Source: Apiosordaria backusii (lineage: Eukaryota; Ascomycota; Sordariomycetes; Sordariales; Lasiosphaeriaceae). Taken from it: a DNA stretch of 64,000 nucleotides. The stretch is from contig JAUKTV010000001.1 of the NCBI GenBank assembly GCA_030549205.1, positions 1,612,001-1,676,000 of the forward strand, written 5' to 3'. Shown here piece after piece: positions 62,213 through 64,000 of the stretch (positions are counted from its first letter, which is position 1; each line of letters opens with the position of its first letter). A model generated the notes under the pieces. It saw only the letters and a list, made by a program, of their open reading frames with translations. It was not told the origin of the DNA and did no database searches. A program made the translations under genes and the position numbers.

Positions 62213-64000
62213 GGCAGCGGTGCTCTAGCGTTCAGGGGGTGATGACGAGTCGGTTGCACCAAGATTAAGGGCGGTGTCGTGATGTTCCCGACAAAGTGAC
62301 TGACTGGATCGCGACTGAGGAGGTAAGACTTCGCCGATGCGCTGACGTGGGTGTAGAATCTGGTGCAACGGCAGCGGCCAACGCCAATAGCGGGAATTGA
62401 CACGGAACTGCACAGCTGGTGGGCAGCAGCGAAGTTTTCAGTTTTCAGACGCAACCGGCAGTTGGGCTCGGAACCAGCGGATTGAATGCGAGACCACCGG
62501 GTATGCGCAGACTGTCCAGGGAGAGACAAAAGACGGAACGGTGCAGGCAGAGAAAGACGTCGAGATGAAGATGGTGGAATGCTGAGTTTGGTTTGGAGCG
62601 GATGGTGTTGTTGGAAAGAGATGGTCGAGAACGCCGCTCTGTCAAAGGGGCGCGGTGACATCAAAATCCGGCCCATTCCACTCAATGCCATGGCTCCAAT
62701 CCAATGACGCCCCGCGGCGCCCTTTCCCCATTCGGCTGCCAGCTTGGCGATTCAGTGAACCGATAGTGTATCACGTGACGTATTGGGCTGAGTAAGGTTG
62801 CGCTGGCCTGTGTTTGAGTGGTTGTCTGAGAGTCTTGGAAGACTGGGGAAAGCACTACTGTGTGTACAACGTGTCTGCGTTGGCTCTTGGGAATACCTGC
62901 ATTGATTCCCTATGGCTTCTCTGGATGCTCTCAGCTCCTCTCAATATCTTCTTAGATCAAGGAAGGTGCAGGTTGCCAACCTAGACAGCCACTTGGAGTC
63001 CAGAGCATTGTTTATAAGCACAACGCACTTCCCCACCACATGCCGCCATCACAGAGTTACACCAGCTTAGCATCAAGAGACTCTTACGAAACCCAACTTG
63101 CACGTGTTAAGGAATCAGTCGATCGGGCTTTTTCGGGCAGAGTCGTTGTCAAGTTGCCGCAACGTCCAGGCTAGTCTTCACATGTTCTCAATAATACACA
63201 TACATGTTCTCAATAACACACGTTAGGCAGGTCTCAACCTTCTCATATAAGGCACTCTTCATTCAAACTATCAGCGGACTGCTCTGAAGAGCAATTTGCA
63301 GTTTCGCAAAGTCTCTTCAAGCCTCTTTCCCACAGACGGACGGATCTTTCTGCAGCATTTATCAGATCTTATCAGATCAAAGGCGTTGGTTTGGAAACGA
63401 GGGTCCCTTGGCAAATGACCCCGATAACTGCGATATCGGGGCACAGCCGAAACCTCAACAAAAACCTGCTGGCTTTCTGGTGAGCCATCCATGACGAGGA
63501 AGGCGATGAGAACCCACCGCCAATCCTTTCCAGTCTTCGGCTGCCTAGATAGCGAAGCCCTGAATGGCATGAATGGGCAAGGCGAATGTCTGGTGTGACA
63601 GTGCCAGCGGCGACTTTGCGGATTTTCCTGGTTTTAGGTTTTAGAGTTGCGTTACCTATCATTGGGACCGGCGTGGAGGGCTTTCAACATCGTCGTGCTC
63701 ACACACTTTTAGCCCATTTTTATAACTGTAAACTCTTCACAAACACTACTGCTTGCCTACCCGTTGCCAAGAAAGTCAAATTCGAAGCTTCAAACACTTT
63801 TTGTGTGCCCTTTCGGTGACTTGTGCCTGGCCAGGTTGTCTCCATTATCGGTCCTCGGTTGCGTCTCGATTACGTGCCGATCGACTGTTCCCCGCACCCC
63901 GAACCAGCCGAATCTTTGTGTGACACGCCCGCAGCAACGCCAGAATCCGGAGCGCGCCTGCTTGCACGTAGTAGCATTAGTACTTGAAGCCGGCCTTGCC
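62213..64000. other. Upstream region of mdm38; no gene seen to the window end
   Basis: The first few hundred bases are the mdm38 promoter. Beyond that, short ORFs on both strands carry no recognisable motif. A 19-base direct repeat occurs at 63180-63198 and 63204-63222 (CATGTTCTCAATAAYACAC), with 5 bases between copies. Confidence 0.45.
63180..63222 (+). repeat. Short direct repeat
   Basis: The 19-base word CATGTTCTCAATAAYACAC occurs twice, at 63180-63198 and 63204-63222, with one mismatch and 5 bases (ATACA) between copies. A small local duplication. Confidence 0.75.

Noticed and set aside
1..64000. CRISPR arrays, insertion sequences, prophage or operon signals
   Set aside because: The window is eukaryotic with spliceosomal introns; no regularly spaced repeats, transposase or integrase were seen.

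Overview
The window is nuclear DNA of a filamentous ascomycete, most likely a Sordariomycete of the Sordariales. Supporting this are a White Collar-2 photoreceptor partner beside RAD50, short spliceosomal introns of about 56-90 nt (one of 191 nt) with GTRNGT-type donors and CTAAC/CTGAC branch sites, GC-rich exons, and an AT-rich block that looks like a sequence destroyed by repeat-induced point mutation (RIP). Nothing bacterial, viral or plasmid-like is visible. I recall rad50 and wc-2 being neighbours in Neurospora crassa, but could not check this. Genus and species cannot be read from the sequence.

Layout. 1-20.9 kb is gene-rich: rad50 (-, 5' part only), wc-2 (+), a Kin4-type protein kinase (-), gwt1 (-), a conserved fungal protein with an unresolved middle (+) and a P-loop protein (+). 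20.9-46.8 kb is almost empty. A single family-2 glycosyltransferase (-, 32.4-34.0 kb) sits between gene-free stretches of about 11.5 and 12.8 kb. 46.8-62.2 kb is gene-rich again: a basic Ser-rich unknown protein (+), an amidase (+), D-lactate dehydrogenase (+), a UPF0658 Golgi membrane protein (-) and Mdm38/LETM1 (-). 62.2-64 kb shows no gene.

These are ordinary housekeeping and regulatory genes placed side by side, not an operon-like cluster. Their roles are double-strand-break repair (Rad50), light sensing and the clock (WC-2), spindle-position or polarity kinase signalling (Kin4), GPI-anchor inositol acylation (Gwt1), hyphal surface polysaccharide (GT2), mitochondrial D-lactate oxidation (Dld1) and mitochondrial cation or ribosome homeostasis (Mdm38). 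Exon structures were rebuilt by hand from splice signals and reading-frame arithmetic. They add up to whole codons for wc-2, kin4, gwt1, GT2, amidase, dld1, UPF0658 and mdm38.

The most unusual signal is compositional. In wc-2, gwt1, the amidase and dld1, synonymous third positions run from C-rich at the start of an exon to G/T-rich at its end. In several cases they return to C just after an intron, and the G-rich strand bias runs on into the 3' flank. Neighbouring genes (kin4, GT2, UPF0658, mdm38) do not show this. No new defence, mobile or biosynthetic system was found.
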